Shown: positions 42,907-51,441, numbered from the stretch's first letter. The stretch is 64,000 nt of DNA from Kibdelosporangium philippinense (GCF_021390435.2 NZ_JAJVCN010000001.1:992001-1056000); one strand, 5' to 3'. The notes: a model not told the origin generated them from the sequence alone. Numbers and translations: made by a program.

Positions 42907-45050
42907 CCCTCCCGCTTCGGTCTCAGCAACGGATGGTGGCTGGTGTCGCCGTCGTCATCGAGGGCGTAGTCGACGGCCTGGTCGGGGGTGAGTCGGGTGC
43001 CGTGCTGGAAGGCCGCGGTGAACTGTTGGTCCCCGAGTACGGTGCGAACCTGGTGTTCGCAGCGGTTGTGGAAGAGCGCAAGGTAGCGCGGGCCGGATGG
43101 TGGCGTCCCGGTTGAGCGCCAGACCGAGTGGGCCGCGCCGAGCAGCCGGGCGGCGCGGGCGTGCTGGTCGTCGGCTTCCGCGATGAAGGCCAGCGTCTCC
43201 AGGTGGTGCGCGAGGACCCACCGATCGTCGATGTGCCGTGTGGCGGGCAGGCCGTCTCGGATCAGCCTGTGGGCCTGCTGCCGGTCGCCGGACAGCCACC
43301 AACCGAGACTGAGCACCCACAACGCGTAGGTCCTTGACGAGGACGCACCTCGGCTGTCGCACAGGGCCAGGCATTGCTCGCCGAAGGCCACGGCGCGATC
43401 AGGCTCGCCGAGGACCGCGGTGGTCATGGTCAGATAGATCAAGGCGAGCCAGACACCCACCGGGTCGTCAAGCGCCCGATGGTGGGCGAGGGCGTTCTCA
43501 AGCAGCGTGACCGCGCGGTGCAGATCGTCCTGGAAAAACGCGACCACGCCGAAGCCCAGCGTGGTGTACGCGGTAGCGAGCTCGTCCCCCAGCCGGCGCG
43601 CCAGCACACGGGCCCGCTCCAGTAGGGACCGCGCGGCGGCCAAGTCGGCCTGCAGCAGGGCGAGCCAGCTGCCGGTCTTCAGGGCCGTGACTAGTTGCGG
43701 GCTGGGCTCCGGGGCCAGCGCCATGGCCCGGTCGAGCCAGTAGCGGCCCTCCACATGTGTGCAGGAGCGGACCCAGTAGTGCCACATGGCGGCGGCGATC
43801 TCCAGGCCGGTCAGTGCCTGGCCTGGTTCGGTCAGGCAGAACTCCAGCGCGGCCCGCAGGTTGGGGTGCTCGCGCCGCAGCCGGGCGAACGACGGCAGCT
43901 CGTTGGGCCCCAGCCACTCCTGCTCCGCCCGGGCGGCCTGGAAACGGTAGTGGTCGCGGTGGCGGGCTTGCATGGCCGTCAGCCGACCGCTCTCGACCAG
44001 CTGTTCGTGGCCGTAATGGCGGATGGCTTCCAGCATCTGGTAGCGCGCGGGGGTGTCGGTGTCATCGTGTGTTCGGGTCAGGATGGACTTGTCCACGAGC
44101 CCGGCCACCAGGTCGAAGACGTCCCGCTTGGCGATGCCTGCCCCGCTGCAGACCGTTTCGGCGGCGTCCAGGTCGAAGCCGCCGGCGAACACCGATGCCC
44201 GGGCCCACAGTTGCTGCTCCTGCCGCGTGCACAGTCCGTAGCTCCAGGCGATCGTGGCCCGCAGCGTCCGCAACCGGGGCGTCGCGATCCTGCTACCCGC
44301 GGCCAGGAACTCCAGGTAATCGTCCAGCCCGAGGAGGATCTTGGTGACCGGCATCGCCCGCACCCGCTGCGCTGCCAGCTCGATGGCCAGCGGGATGCCG
44401 TCCAGCCGGTGACAGATCCGCGTAATCGTCGCGCGGTTGTCGGCGTCGACGGTGAACCCGGGCCGGGCGAGCGCGGCTCGCGCGACGAACAGCCGCACTG
44501 CCTCCCCCCGCGCGCCGGCACGCGGGGACACTGGTTGCCCAGGATCCGGCAGCGGCAACGGAGGGACTTCCAGCAGGTGCTCCCCGGTCGTGCCCAGGGC
44601 TTGCCGGCTGGTGGCCAGGATCCGCAGCCGCGCCGCGGCCGCCAGCAGCCGGCTGGCCAACACCGCGCTCGCGTCCACCAGATGCTCGCAGTTGTCCAGC
44701 ACCAGCAACAACTGCTTGGCGGCCAGGTGGTCGGTCAACGCATCCATGGACGCGACGGTGAGCCGGTTTTGGATGCCCAGAACGTTCGCGACGGTAGGAA
44801 CCAGCAGCGTGTCCTTCGTGAGTGCGGCCAGTTCGACCAGCCACACGCCATCCGGAAAGGCTTCGCGCACGTGGGCGGCCACCCGCAATGCCAGCCGGGT
44901 CTTACCAACCCCGGCCACCCCGGTCAGTGTGAGCAGCCGCGCCCGCCGCACCAGCCGCGCGGCATGAGCGGTCTCACGACGGCGACCGACAAAACTCGTC
45001 AGTTCGCCCGGCAGATTCCCCGCCGGCCGACTCGATCCGACACTGGTCAT
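42903..45050 (-). CDS. AAA/NB-ARC-type ATPase regulator lacking its LuxR domain
   Basis: 715 residues. Start NLPGELTSFVGRRRE, Walker A GVAGVGKTRLAL, Walker B LLLVLDNCEHL, ATSRQALG, LDGIPLAIELAA, then TPR-like repeats to the end. In actinomycetes this architecture normally ends with a LuxR HTH after ...DQAVDYAL. Here it ends LRPKREG and stops where the HTH would begin, so DNA binding is absent or supplied by a partner. ATG 45050 shares one base with the stop of a 55-codon ORF upstream (TGATG). The open frame continues to 45317 but does not look coding. Confidence 0.82.
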   Translation of the reverse strand: MTSVGSSRPAGNLPGELTSFVGRRRETAHAARLVRRARLLTLTGVAGVGKTRLALRVAAHVREAFPDGVWLVELAALTKDTLLVPTVANVLGIQNRLTVASMDALTDHLAAKQLLLVLDNCEHLVDASAVLASRLLAAAARLRILATSRQALGTTGEHLLEVPPLPLPDPGQPVSPRAGARGEAVRLFVARAALARPGFTVDADNRATITRICHRLDGIPLAIELAAQRVRAMPVTKILLGLDDYLEFLAAGSRIATPRLRTLRATIAWSYGLCTRQEQQLWARASVFAGGFDLDAAETVCSGAGIAKRDVFDLVAGLVDKSILTRTHDDTDTPARYQMLEAIRHYGHEQLVESGRLTAMQARHRDHYRFQAARAEQEWLGPNELPSFARLRREHPNLRAALEFCLTEPGQALTGLEIAAAMWHYWVRSCTHVEGRYWLDRAMALAPEPSPQLVTALKTGSWLALLQADLAAARSLLERARVLARRLGDELATAYTTLGFGVVAFFQDDLHRAVTLLENALAHHRALDDPVGVWLALIYLTMTTAVLGEPDRAVAFGEQCLALCDSRGASSSRTYALWVLSLGWWLSGDRQQAHRLIRDGLPATRHIDDRWVLAHHLETLAFIAEADDQHARAARLLGAAHSVWRSTGTPPSGPRYLALFHNRCEHQVRTVLGDQQFTAAFQHGTRLTPDQAVDYALDDDGDTSHHPLLRPKREG

Positions 45051-45217
45051 CACCGGTCCCAGGTTTCTCGTTGCTCGGCGACCCATGTCGCGAGCCGGGT
45101 GCGTTTCGTGATGCCGAGCTCGGCCTGCATCCGCTTCACCTCGCCCATCCCGCGACGACGCCCGATGATGTTGTTCATGTCGGCCGGCAGATTGTCCTGC
45201 TGCCGCTGGGAGACCAC
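45050..45217 (-). pseudogene. Chimeric remnant of a second ATPase-LuxR gene
   Basis: A 55-codon frame. Its first half, NLPADMNNIIGRRRGMGEVK, copies the N-terminus of ATPase regulators (compare NLPGELTSFVGRRRE next door). Its second half, LGITKRTRLATWVAEQRE, copies the end of a LuxR HTH. A large internal deletion of a former neighbour would give exactly this. It ends TGATG onto the next gene and may still act as a coupled leader. Confidence 0.55.
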
Positions 45218-45356
45218 GGCGTCTCAGCCTAGTTCCGCTCGCGGACACCAACACCGCATCGCCACTCACGCCGGCTGGCGATGTGTCGTCGAAGTCCACT
45301 TCTGGCCACCGAATCACTGACAGGCCGGGCTTCCGGCTCTGCGCGTTGCCGAAAAA

Positions 45357-45683
45357 TCAGTGCTCGTCGTAGTGGTCTCGGTGAGCGGCATGGCGGTGGC
45401 CGTCGTGCACATAGTCGATGTGATCACCATGGGGCACCGCGACGTGTCCGCAATTCTCGCCGTGCTCATGATCATGGCCTTGATGCGAAGCGTGTTCGGT
45501 CGCCTCGCACTCGTCGTAGTGACCCGCGTGGCCACGGTGAAAGTGGCCGTCGTGCACGTAGTCGACATGATCACCGTGCGGAATGGCGACATGACCGCAG
45601 TCTTCACCGTGCACGTGGTGGTGGCCGGGATGCTCGATGTGAGCGATTGTCAGAAACACCCAACTACCCCGCGTGCGTGTCAT
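45357..45683 (-). CDS. Histidine-rich metal-binding protein with internal repeat
   Basis: 108 residues, nearly a quarter histidine. Two tandem copies of a unit H-x-HGExCGHVA-x-PHGDH-x-DYVHDGH-x-H with one cysteine each (CGHVAIPHGDHVDYVHDGH and CGHVAVPHGDHIDYVHDGH). It probably buffers zinc, nickel or cobalt in the cytoplasm, since no signal peptide is seen. ATG 45683 follows GGGAAAGGG. An upstream in-frame region to 45899 is not coding-like. Confidence 0.75.
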   Translation of the reverse strand: MTRTRGSWVFLTIAHIEHPGHHHVHGEDCGHVAIPHGDHVDYVHDGHFHRGHAGHYDECEATEHASHQGHDHEHGENCGHVAVPHGDHIDYVHDGHRHAAHRDHYDEH

Positions 45684-46014
45684 GATTCGCCCTTTCCCGT
45701 GATCGCGTGTACGCCTGAATGTCGTGTCCCACGATGGGATGTCTACCCCTGTACCCCGCGTCACCTTTTCCCTATTTCGTAGATCGTGCAAGCGTGTAGC
45801 TCCAGGAGCGTTCGGCGGATCCTCGCCAACGTCGTAATCTGGCCTCGACGAGTCCCGTACCGGTTCGATGCCGCGGCGATCATGGCCAATGACGGTCAAT
45901 GGGAAACTCCGCCAAGGGTGGTAAAAGCGTTTCCCGTTCGCGGTTCATCATTCTTGCCCTGACATCCGGTGTCTGGCGTGGGTGCCCACGCGGAGGAGCA
46001 GAAGGGCGAACCAC
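45684..46014. promoter_or_regulatory. Divergent promoter region of the His-rich and MFS genes
   Basis: 330 bp between two divergent genes. I looked for a Zur- or CsoR-like palindrome and saw no convincing one. No gene of its own. Confidence 0.35.
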
Positions 46015-47265
46015 GTGTACCTGTCCACCGTTGCCCGCCGCTGCAACCGCGGCACGGTGTCCCGGTGCAAGCTTCGCGCTGTCGGTTCGAACGTCGTCGC
46101 GCTGGGCGCTGTCAGCCTGGTCACCGACATCTCCGCCGAGATGGTCACCGCGATCCTGCCGATGTACCTGGTGCTCGGCCTGCATCTGAGCCCTGTGGTC
46201 TACGGGCTGGTCGACGGCCTCTATACCGGAGCGACCGCGCTGCTCCGGCTGATCGGCGGCTATCTCGCTGACCGGGTGCGCAAGCGCAAGACTGTCGCGG
46301 GCATCGGCTATGCGCTGTCCGCGGCCGCGAAGCTGGGCATGGTGGCGGCTGGCGGGTCAGTGGCCGCGATCGGCGCCGTACTCACCGTCGACCGGGCCGG
46401 CAAAGGGCTGCGTACGGCACCGCGCGACGCGCTGATCACCTTGTCCGTGCCGGAATCCATGCTCGGCCGAGCCTTCGGAGTGCACCGCGCGATGGACAGC
46501 GCGGGCGCGTTCGCCGGTCCGCTGGTCGCGCTCGGCATACTCGCCGTGGTCGGCTCGTCCGTGAGCCTCGACGCGTTCAACGCCGTGTTCGTAAGCAGTT
46601 TCTGCGTCGCCGCGATCGGCGTGCTGCTGCTCGTGCTGTTCGTCCGCGACGATCAGGCCGCACGTCCGGCCGTCGGAACCGTGTCACCGCGCGCTGCTCT
46701 CTCCCTCCTGCGCGCCGCCGGGGTGCGTCGGCTGTTCATCGCCGCCTGCGTGCTCGGGATGGTGGCCATCGGCGATGGATTCGTGTACTTGTTGTTGCAG
46801 CGCAAGGAAGAAATCGCCACCGTGTGGTTTCCGTTGTTCGCCGTCGGCACCAATCTCGCCTACCTGGTGCTGGCCGCGCCGCTCGGCGCATTGGCTGACC
46901 GGTTCGGCCGGCTCCCGGTGGTGCTCTGCGGATATGGCGCCTTGACCATGGTCTATCTGCTGCTCGCGGGCCCGGTTTCGGGCTGGCCGGTGCTTGTGAT
47001 CACGCTCGGGTTGTACGGCGCCTTCTACGCCGCCACCGACGGAGTGCTGATGGCGCTCGCCGGCCCGGTCCTGCCGGAGGCATTGCGCGCCACCGGGATC
47101 GCGCTCATCCAAACCGGGCAAGCGGTCGCTTATTTCGTCTCGTCCGTCCTCTTCGGACTTGCCTGGCAGGCATGCGGCACCGCCGTGGCGATTGGAGCGG
47201 CCGCGTGCGCTGCGGTGTTCGCGATCGTCATCACTCTGGTGCTGCTGGTCCCGCGTCGGCAATGA
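46015..47265 (+). CDS. MFS transporter
   Basis: 416 residues with about twelve helices and the MFS A-loop-like motif GGYLADRVRKRKTV (after helix 2) and GALADRFGRLPVV in the second half. It belongs to the drug/sugar efflux side of the superfamily. GTG 46015 follows GAAGGG at 9 nt; an upstream GTG at 45982 is possible. A propeller protein follows after 13 bp, in the same operon. Confidence 0.85.
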   Translation: MYLSTVARRCNRGTVSRCKLRAVGSNVVALGAVSLVTDISAEMVTAILPMYLVLGLHLSPVVYGLVDGLYTGATALLRLIGGYLADRVRKRKTVAGIGYALSAAAKLGMVAAGGSVAAIGAVLTVDRAGKGLRTAPRDALITLSVPESMLGRAFGVHRAMDSAGAFAGPLVALGILAVVGSSVSLDAFNAVFVSSFCVAAIGVLLLVLFVRDDQAARPAVGTVSPRAALSLLRAAGVRRLFIAACVLGMVAIGDGFVYLLLQRKEEIATVWFPLFAVGTNLAYLVLAAPLGALADRFGRLPVVLCGYGALTMVYLLLAGPVSGWPVLVITLGLYGAFYAATDGVLMALAGPVLPEALRATGIALIQTGQAVAYFVSSVLFGLAWQACGTAVAIGAAACAAVFAIVITLVLLVPRRQ

Positions 47266-47278
47266 AGGAGACCCGGCA

Positions 47279-48265
47279 TTGACCACCCGAATCCTGATCG
47301 CGATCGTCGGCGTCGTGGCGCTCGCCACGGGCGCTGCCGTCTACATAGGACTAGCCGCGGCACGTAACCAGGACGCGGCCGCCGTCGGCACTGCCGGCTC
47401 GGTGACCCTCACCTCCGGTCCGAGGCTGCTTGCCCGGAGCACCGCGGACGCGGATCGCGGACACCTGGTCACCGTTTCCGCGACCGACCCGAGCGGTCCA
47501 CGCGCTGTGTCGCCGGTGTCCTGCACCCGTGTTCACGTTGCCGGCGGCACCGGAATCTGTCTGCGCCAGGACAGTGACCTCACGACCGAGGGCGTCGTCC
47601 TCGACCAGCGGCTCGAGCGGAAGCGGGAAGTCCCGTTGTTCGGGTTGCCAAGCCGGGCCAGGGTTTCACCAAGTGGCCGGATGGTCGCATGGACCGTGTT
47701 CGTCACCGGAGACTCCTACAGCGGGGGGAGGTACTTCTCCACCCGCACCGGCATTCTGGACACGAAAACGGGCGACGGTACACGTACGCTGGAGGACTAC
47801 GCGGTGACTGTGAACGGCGAGCCTTATTCGGCGGCAGACGTGAACTTCTGGGGTGTCACCTTCGCCAAGGACGACAATCGTTTCTTCGCGACCATGTCGA
47901 CCGGCGGCCGCCGTTATCTCGTCGATGGTGATTTCGCCGCGCGCACCGTCCGTACGGTGCGGGAGAACGTCGAGTGCCCGTCGCTCTCCCCGGACGGTAC
48001 GCGCCTGGCGTTCAAGTCCGCTGTGGACGGTGACCCAGCGAGGGGATGGCGGCTGTCAGTGCTCGACCTCGCCACCGCCGCCGTGACAGCACTCGCGGAA
48101 ACACGCGACGTCGACGACCAGGCTGTCTGGATCGACGATCGCACTGTTGCGTATTCGATTCCCCGCGGTACCGGGCATTCCGACGTCTGGTCGGTACCCG
48201 CTGACGGTTCCGGAACGCCACGACTGGTGCTCGTCGACGGGGAATCTCCGGCGGTGCTGCGTTGA
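47279..48265 (+). CDS. Membrane-anchored TolB-like beta-propeller protein, TTG start
   Basis: 328 residues. An N-terminal anchor helix (about 5-27) is followed by WD40/TolB-type repeats: RARVSPSGRMVAWTVF, ENVECPSLSPDGTRLAFKS, DDQAVWIDDRTVAYSIP and SDVWSVPADGSG. The TTG at 47279 follows AAGGAG at 8 nt, and no ATG or GTG fits. Pairing with the MFS gene suggests an extracytoplasmic accessory protein. Confidence 0.78.
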   Translation: MTTRILIAIVGVVALATGAAVYIGLAAARNQDAAAVGTAGSVTLTSGPRLLARSTADADRGHLVTVSATDPSGPRAVSPVSCTRVHVAGGTGICLRQDSDLTTEGVVLDQRLERKREVPLFGLPSRARVSPSGRMVAWTVFVTGDSYSGGRYFSTRTGILDTKTGDGTRTLEDYAVTVNGEPYSAADVNFWGVTFAKDDNRFFATMSTGGRRYLVDGDFAARTVRTVRENVECPSLSPDGTRLAFKSAVDGDPARGWRLSVLDLATAAVTALAETRDVDDQAVWIDDRTVAYSIPRGTGHSDVWSVPADGSGTPRLVLVDGESPAVLR

Positions 48266-48355
48266 AGCCAGCCCCGACCCGCCTGCCGCATCCGGTCGCT
48301 CACCGGACGGGCACGCGACAGAGTCACGTGAGACACGGCCGCGTTCAATCCTGGT

Positions 48356-49405
48356 TCACGCGGTGCGGGGTGGGTCGACCAGTTCGATGCCTAGGGCGAC
48401 GACGCCGAGGGCTTCGCGTTCGGGAGGGTAGATCTGCCGGATGTTCGCGAGTTGCTCGTCGCGAGTGGCCAGGGGGTTGACCGAGGCGACTTCCTCGTGG
48501 TCGAACATCTCGTCGAACGTGTCGTAGCGAGTTACCCGCGTGACACGGGTGACAACCTCGTCGCCCTGGCAGCGGAACCGGATCAGCGAGCCTTCCTTGA
48601 TCTTGCGGCGGCTGGAGTCGTTGACGCGGATCTCGGTGGTCTTGCGGCCGGCGGCGATGAGGTCGAAGTAGCGCTTGTAGATGCCCATCTCATGGGCGCG
48701 GACGACGGGTTCTGCGGGACGTTGCGTCATGAGACGGCCGAGTTCCTTGACGGTGAACGAGCGGAAAAAGTGCTTGGGGTCGGTCAGCAGTTCGCTGACC
48801 ATCCAGACCAGCGAGTCGACGTAGTTGTCGATCGAGCCGGGCCAGGCGGTGGTGTCGAGCATCCAGGGTTCGACATCGGCGGGCAGGGCACCCTTACCCT
48901 GCTCGCGCAACAGAGACTTGGACAGCTTCGCCCCAGTCGGGGCGAGCACCTGCGGCGTGAAGATCCGGATCGGTATGTGCGCGGGCGGGGTGTTGAGCGC
49001 GCCGAGCGCGCCGTCGACGAGTTGGCACCCGAAGGCCCAGTCGCCCCCTTTCATCATCACATGCAGGGTCTGGCCGTCTCGGCCGACAGTTCGTTCCTTG
49101 ACCAGGTTGCGATAGAGGGTGGCCAGATCGAGGTACGGCTGGTCATCCTCGGGGTCGATGTGCACCTCGTAGGTGCCGTGGTCGAAGCAGACCGCGGTGA
49201 AGGTGGCGCCATCCTCGTCGAGGTGAGCGAGTTTGGTGCGGTCGGCGCGTTTCTCCGCCCAGCCGCAGTACGGGCAGGGGACGCGGATGTGGATGACGCC
49301 GTGGGAGGGCGCCATCCACCAGCGGATGTCCTCCAGGCGTTCCAGGGTGCGTAGGAACTCGGCCCGGAAGCCCGGGGTGGCTTGCTGGTCGGTGTAGGTC
49401 TCCAC
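48356..49405 (-). CDS. C-terminal part of aaRS-like/ASCH fusion (downstream of in-frame TAG)
   Basis: 349 residues if started at GTG 49405, but that codon has no ribosome site. The frame is the direct continuation of the N-terminal part (49457-49831), separated only by one TAG at 49457-49459; the 17 codons between TAG and GTG also look coding. Visible here: zinc-ribbon-like CPYCGW (44-49) with CFDHG, HVMMKGGDWAFGCQLVDGAL, the KMSKS-like KLSKS (160-164; 302-306 in the joined protein), and a C-terminal ASCH domain (about 233-345) with the signature GRKTTEIR (253-260). ASCH domains bind RNA and some cut it. The joined protein would have 491 residues, most like a class I lysyl-tRNA-synthetase-type core plus ASCH. 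It may be a recent nonsense mutation, recoding or a sequence error. Confidence 0.75.
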   Translation of the reverse strand: METYTDQQATPGFRAEFLRTLERLEDIRWWMAPSHGVIHIRVPCPYCGWAEKRADRTKLAHLDEDGATFTAVCFDHGTYEVHIDPEDDQPYLDLATLYRNLVKERTVGRDGQTLHVMMKGGDWAFGCQLVDGALGALNTPPAHIPIRIFTPQVLAPTGAKLSKSLLREQGKGALPADVEPWMLDTTAWPGSIDNYVDSLVWMVSELLTDPKHFFRSFTVKELGRLMTQRPAEPVVRAHEMGIYKRYFDLIAAGRKTTEIRVNDSSRRKIKEGSLIRFRCQGDEVVTRVTRVTRYDTFDEMFDHEEVASVNPLATRDEQLANIRQIYPPEREALGVVALGIELVDPPRTA

Positions 49406-49456
49406 CTTGTAGTCGGTGTCGGTGGCCTGTGATAGCGAGGTGAAGAACGCGTGGTA

Positions 49457-49831
49457 CTAGCTGTCGATCAGCTCGCTGATCTTGTCCTTGCCCAGTGCGT
49501 GGTAGTAGGTCTGCTGGTAGGCGGTGTGCGTTTCCGGGTCGAGCACTACCTCGTGGGGTGCGTTGTCCAGGGCGCCGAACCGCACGCCAGTGTCGATGGA
49601 GAACTCCCGCCGGGCGATCTTGGCGAGCAGGAACGCTGCGGTCTGGACCAGGTTCGTGCCCAGGTGCGGCGCGCCGTTGATTTGGGTCCCAACCACGAAT
49701 TCGATCCGCGAGGGCCGCGTGGCCAGGACACGGGGGCGCAGGATGTCGATCGAGCGCAGCAGCGCGTTGGCCAGCACACTGTTGGGCGAGATCAGCAACG
49801 ACGGTTTCCCGTTGCGGCTCAACGAGATCAC
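49457..49831 (-). CDS. N-terminal part of class I aaRS-like protein, ends at in-frame TAG
   Basis: 124 residues ending GKDKISELIDS before TAG. It contains IEFVVGTQINGAPHLGT, with PHLGT (55-59) in the place of the HIGH motif of class I aminoacyl-tRNA synthetases, followed by the expected helix. GTG 49831 overlaps the stop of the P-loop gene (GTGA). No anticodon-binding domain follows in the joined frame, so charging of a normal tRNA is doubtful; aminoacyl-adenylate or tRNA-like chemistry is possible. Confidence 0.72.
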   Translation of the reverse strand: MISLSRNGKPSLLISPNSVLANALLRSIDILRPRVLATRPSRIEFVVGTQINGAPHLGTNLVQTAAFLLAKIARREFSIDTGVRFGALDNAPHEVVLDPETHTAYQQTYYHALGKDKISELIDS

Positions 49832-50433
49832 GCTCCTCGGCCGGGTTTGGGCAGGCGCAGGTTGGCGCAGATGAAGTCCAGCCGCGCGTCGGCGGAGTCG
49901 GGGGCGACGAACACCGGTTCGTAGCCGGCGTCGTAGTAGCCCTGCACGATCAACTCGTGCACACGGCGGATCTCGCGGTCTTTGGCCCAGACGATGTCGT
50001 CGGGATCCTCGAAGGTGTCCAGCGGGTCGAGCACGAAGATCGCGTCGTAGCGGTAGCGCCGGGTGGCTTGCTCCAACTGCGGGGCCGGTCGCAGCCCGAA
50101 GAACCCTTCCCAGCCGTAGCCGTCCGGGATTCCCCTGTTATAGAAGCGAATTCCGCTTGTGTGCGCGGTGTATTCGGTGATGAACGCGTCGAGGACTTCC
50201 AAGGAGTACTCGCGGCGGTCCTCCTTGAGCAGGTGTCGGCCCAGTCGTTCGCGGTGCTTGCGGTAGATCTCTCGGCCGGGTTCCTCGGCCATGCAAGGGA
50301 TCCCGGCGGCGTGGACCGCCTCGATCAGGTCGTCCTTGCCGGACGAGGGGCCGCCGGTGATGACGTAGCGGCGCGGGTCGCCGGTCGACGCCGCCTGCAG
50401 GGCGGCGGCCAAGGCCGGGTTGGTGGTGGTCAC
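49828..50433 (-). CDS. P-loop ATPase/kinase, AAA_28 (NadR-like) family
   Basis: 201 residues. Walker A ITGGPSSGKDDLIEA (Gly-x4-GK followed by D instead of S/T), EEPGREIYRK, NRGIPDGYGW, IFVLDPLDTF and EDPDDIVWAKDREIRRVHEL match the AAA_28 family of small nucleotide kinases or ATPases. The Asp after the Walker A lysine is unusual. GTG 50433 overlaps the upstream stop (GTGA), and its own stop overlaps the aaRS-like start, so all three are coupled. Confidence 0.8.
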   Translation of the reverse strand: MTTTNPALAAALQAASTGDPRRYVITGGPSSGKDDLIEAVHAAGIPCMAEEPGREIYRKHRERLGRHLLKEDRREYSLEVLDAFITEYTAHTSGIRFYNRGIPDGYGWEGFFGLRPAPQLEQATRRYRYDAIFVLDPLDTFEDPDDIVWAKDREIRRVHELIVQGYYDAGYEPVFVAPDSADARLDFICANLRLPKPGRGA

Positions 50434-51338
50434 GACAGTTGTCCGTTCTGTTCATCGGGGGTGTTCTCGGGGGATGCGGGGCGGGCGAGGAAGCCGTGGG
50501 TCCAGACGTTGCCCAGCCCGGTTTCGCCGTGCAGGGCGGCGACGAACTGCTCGCGGCTGGCTCCGCCGGTGGCGGCCTCAGTCAGCCGCGATGCCTGCGC
50601 CGAGGTCAGGGCCGGGGTCCAGCCGGCCAGAGCGACTAGTTCGTCTGCTGAGGACTCCAGGTCGGGGGCGAACGCGGTGGTGTAGCTGATCGCCTCGGCG
50701 CGGGCCGCTGCCCATCGCCAGGCGGCGGTCACTGCCGTGCACAGGATGTCCATCCGGTCGGCCCGCAGGCTGATCAGTCGCTCGACGGCGAGCAGTTCGG
50801 CGCGGGCGGCGTAGATGGCCGACCACAGCCTGCTCAGCTGCTCCTCATGTTCGGCGACTTCCCAGGCGAACGGATCCGCCTGCACCGGCTGCCGCCCGGT
50901 GGCCGGCGCGAGCCGGGGCGCGATCATCACCGAGCGGGTGAATCGTTCGGCGTCGGCCAGCAGCTCCCAGGCGATCTTCTCGATCAGCTTGGGCTCGACT
51001 CGCTTGCGGAAGTGGTGGATCTCGTGTCCGGCCTGTTCGGCCGCAAGGTTCCGGCGAATGGTCAGGTTCTGGCCTGGCTCGGCCGGCGGCAGTCCGAACA
51101 ACGCCCGCGCCGCCGAGGCGTAGCGGGTGTCCGGGAACCTGGCCAGCAGGCCGCGCAGGGTGCCGTCCAGCGCCGCGGTGCGGCTGGCCTCATCAGCGGG
51201 GTCGGCCGCCCTGGCGACAATCCCGCGCAGGTCGAGCAGGGCCGCATCCGCGGTGGCCGGGGTGACCGGCAGCCCGCGCCGCAGCAGCCGCCTGACCGAG
51301 GCGACCACCTCGTCCTCTACTGGGCTTTTTTTGGGCAT
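50430..51338 (-). CDS. Unknown protein, first gene of the aaRS-like/ASCH operon
   Basis: 302 residues, strongly helical and rich in Ala, Arg and Glu. Segments HEIHHFRKRVEPKLIEKIAWELLADAERF and ADRMDILCTAVTAAWRWAAARAEAI are the most structured. No domain is recognised. ATG 51338 has no ribosome site; a TTG at 51356 is in frame. The start codon lies inside a 20-bp inverted repeat, so initiation may be leaderless or structurally controlled. Confidence 0.62.
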   Translation of the reverse strand: MPKKSPVEDEVVASVRRLLRRGLPVTPATADAALLDLRGIVARAADPADEASRTAALDGTLRGLLARFPDTRYASAARALFGLPPAEPGQNLTIRRNLAAEQAGHEIHHFRKRVEPKLIEKIAWELLADAERFTRSVMIAPRLAPATGRQPVQADPFAWEVAEHEEQLSRLWSAIYAARAELLAVERLISLRADRMDILCTAVTAAWRWAAARAEAISYTTAFAPDLESSADELVALAGWTPALTSAQASRLTEAATGGASREQFVAALHGETGLGNVWTHGFLARPASPENTPDEQNGQLS

Positions 51339-51375
51339 GGGTTGAGTGAAGCACAATGCCCAGAAAAAGCCCAGT
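51319..51375. promoter_or_regulatory. Inverted repeat that includes a start codon
   Basis: The sequence at 51319-51338 (ACTGGGCTTTTTTTGGGCAT) matches the reverse complement of 51356-51375 at 19 of 20 positions, with a 17-bp spacer. The last three bases of the left arm are the ATG of the minus-strand gene. It may be an operator at the promoter or an mRNA hairpin hiding the start. Confidence 0.6.
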
Positions 51376-51441
51376 CTGTGCTCGGGTGTTGGGCGGACGC
51401 TGGCGCGATCAGCCCGCCGTCGACGACCCGCCCCCGTTGAT

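Noticed and set aside
43695..45320. 541-codon open frame on the plus strand
   Set aside because: It is antisense to the ATPase regulator, whose Walker motifs and TPR region explain this DNA.
49457..49459. Pyrrolysine decoding of the in-frame TAG
   Set aside because: No pylS, pylT or pylBCD gene is visible in the window. A nonsense mutation or sequence error is the simpler reading, so readthrough is only kept as a question.
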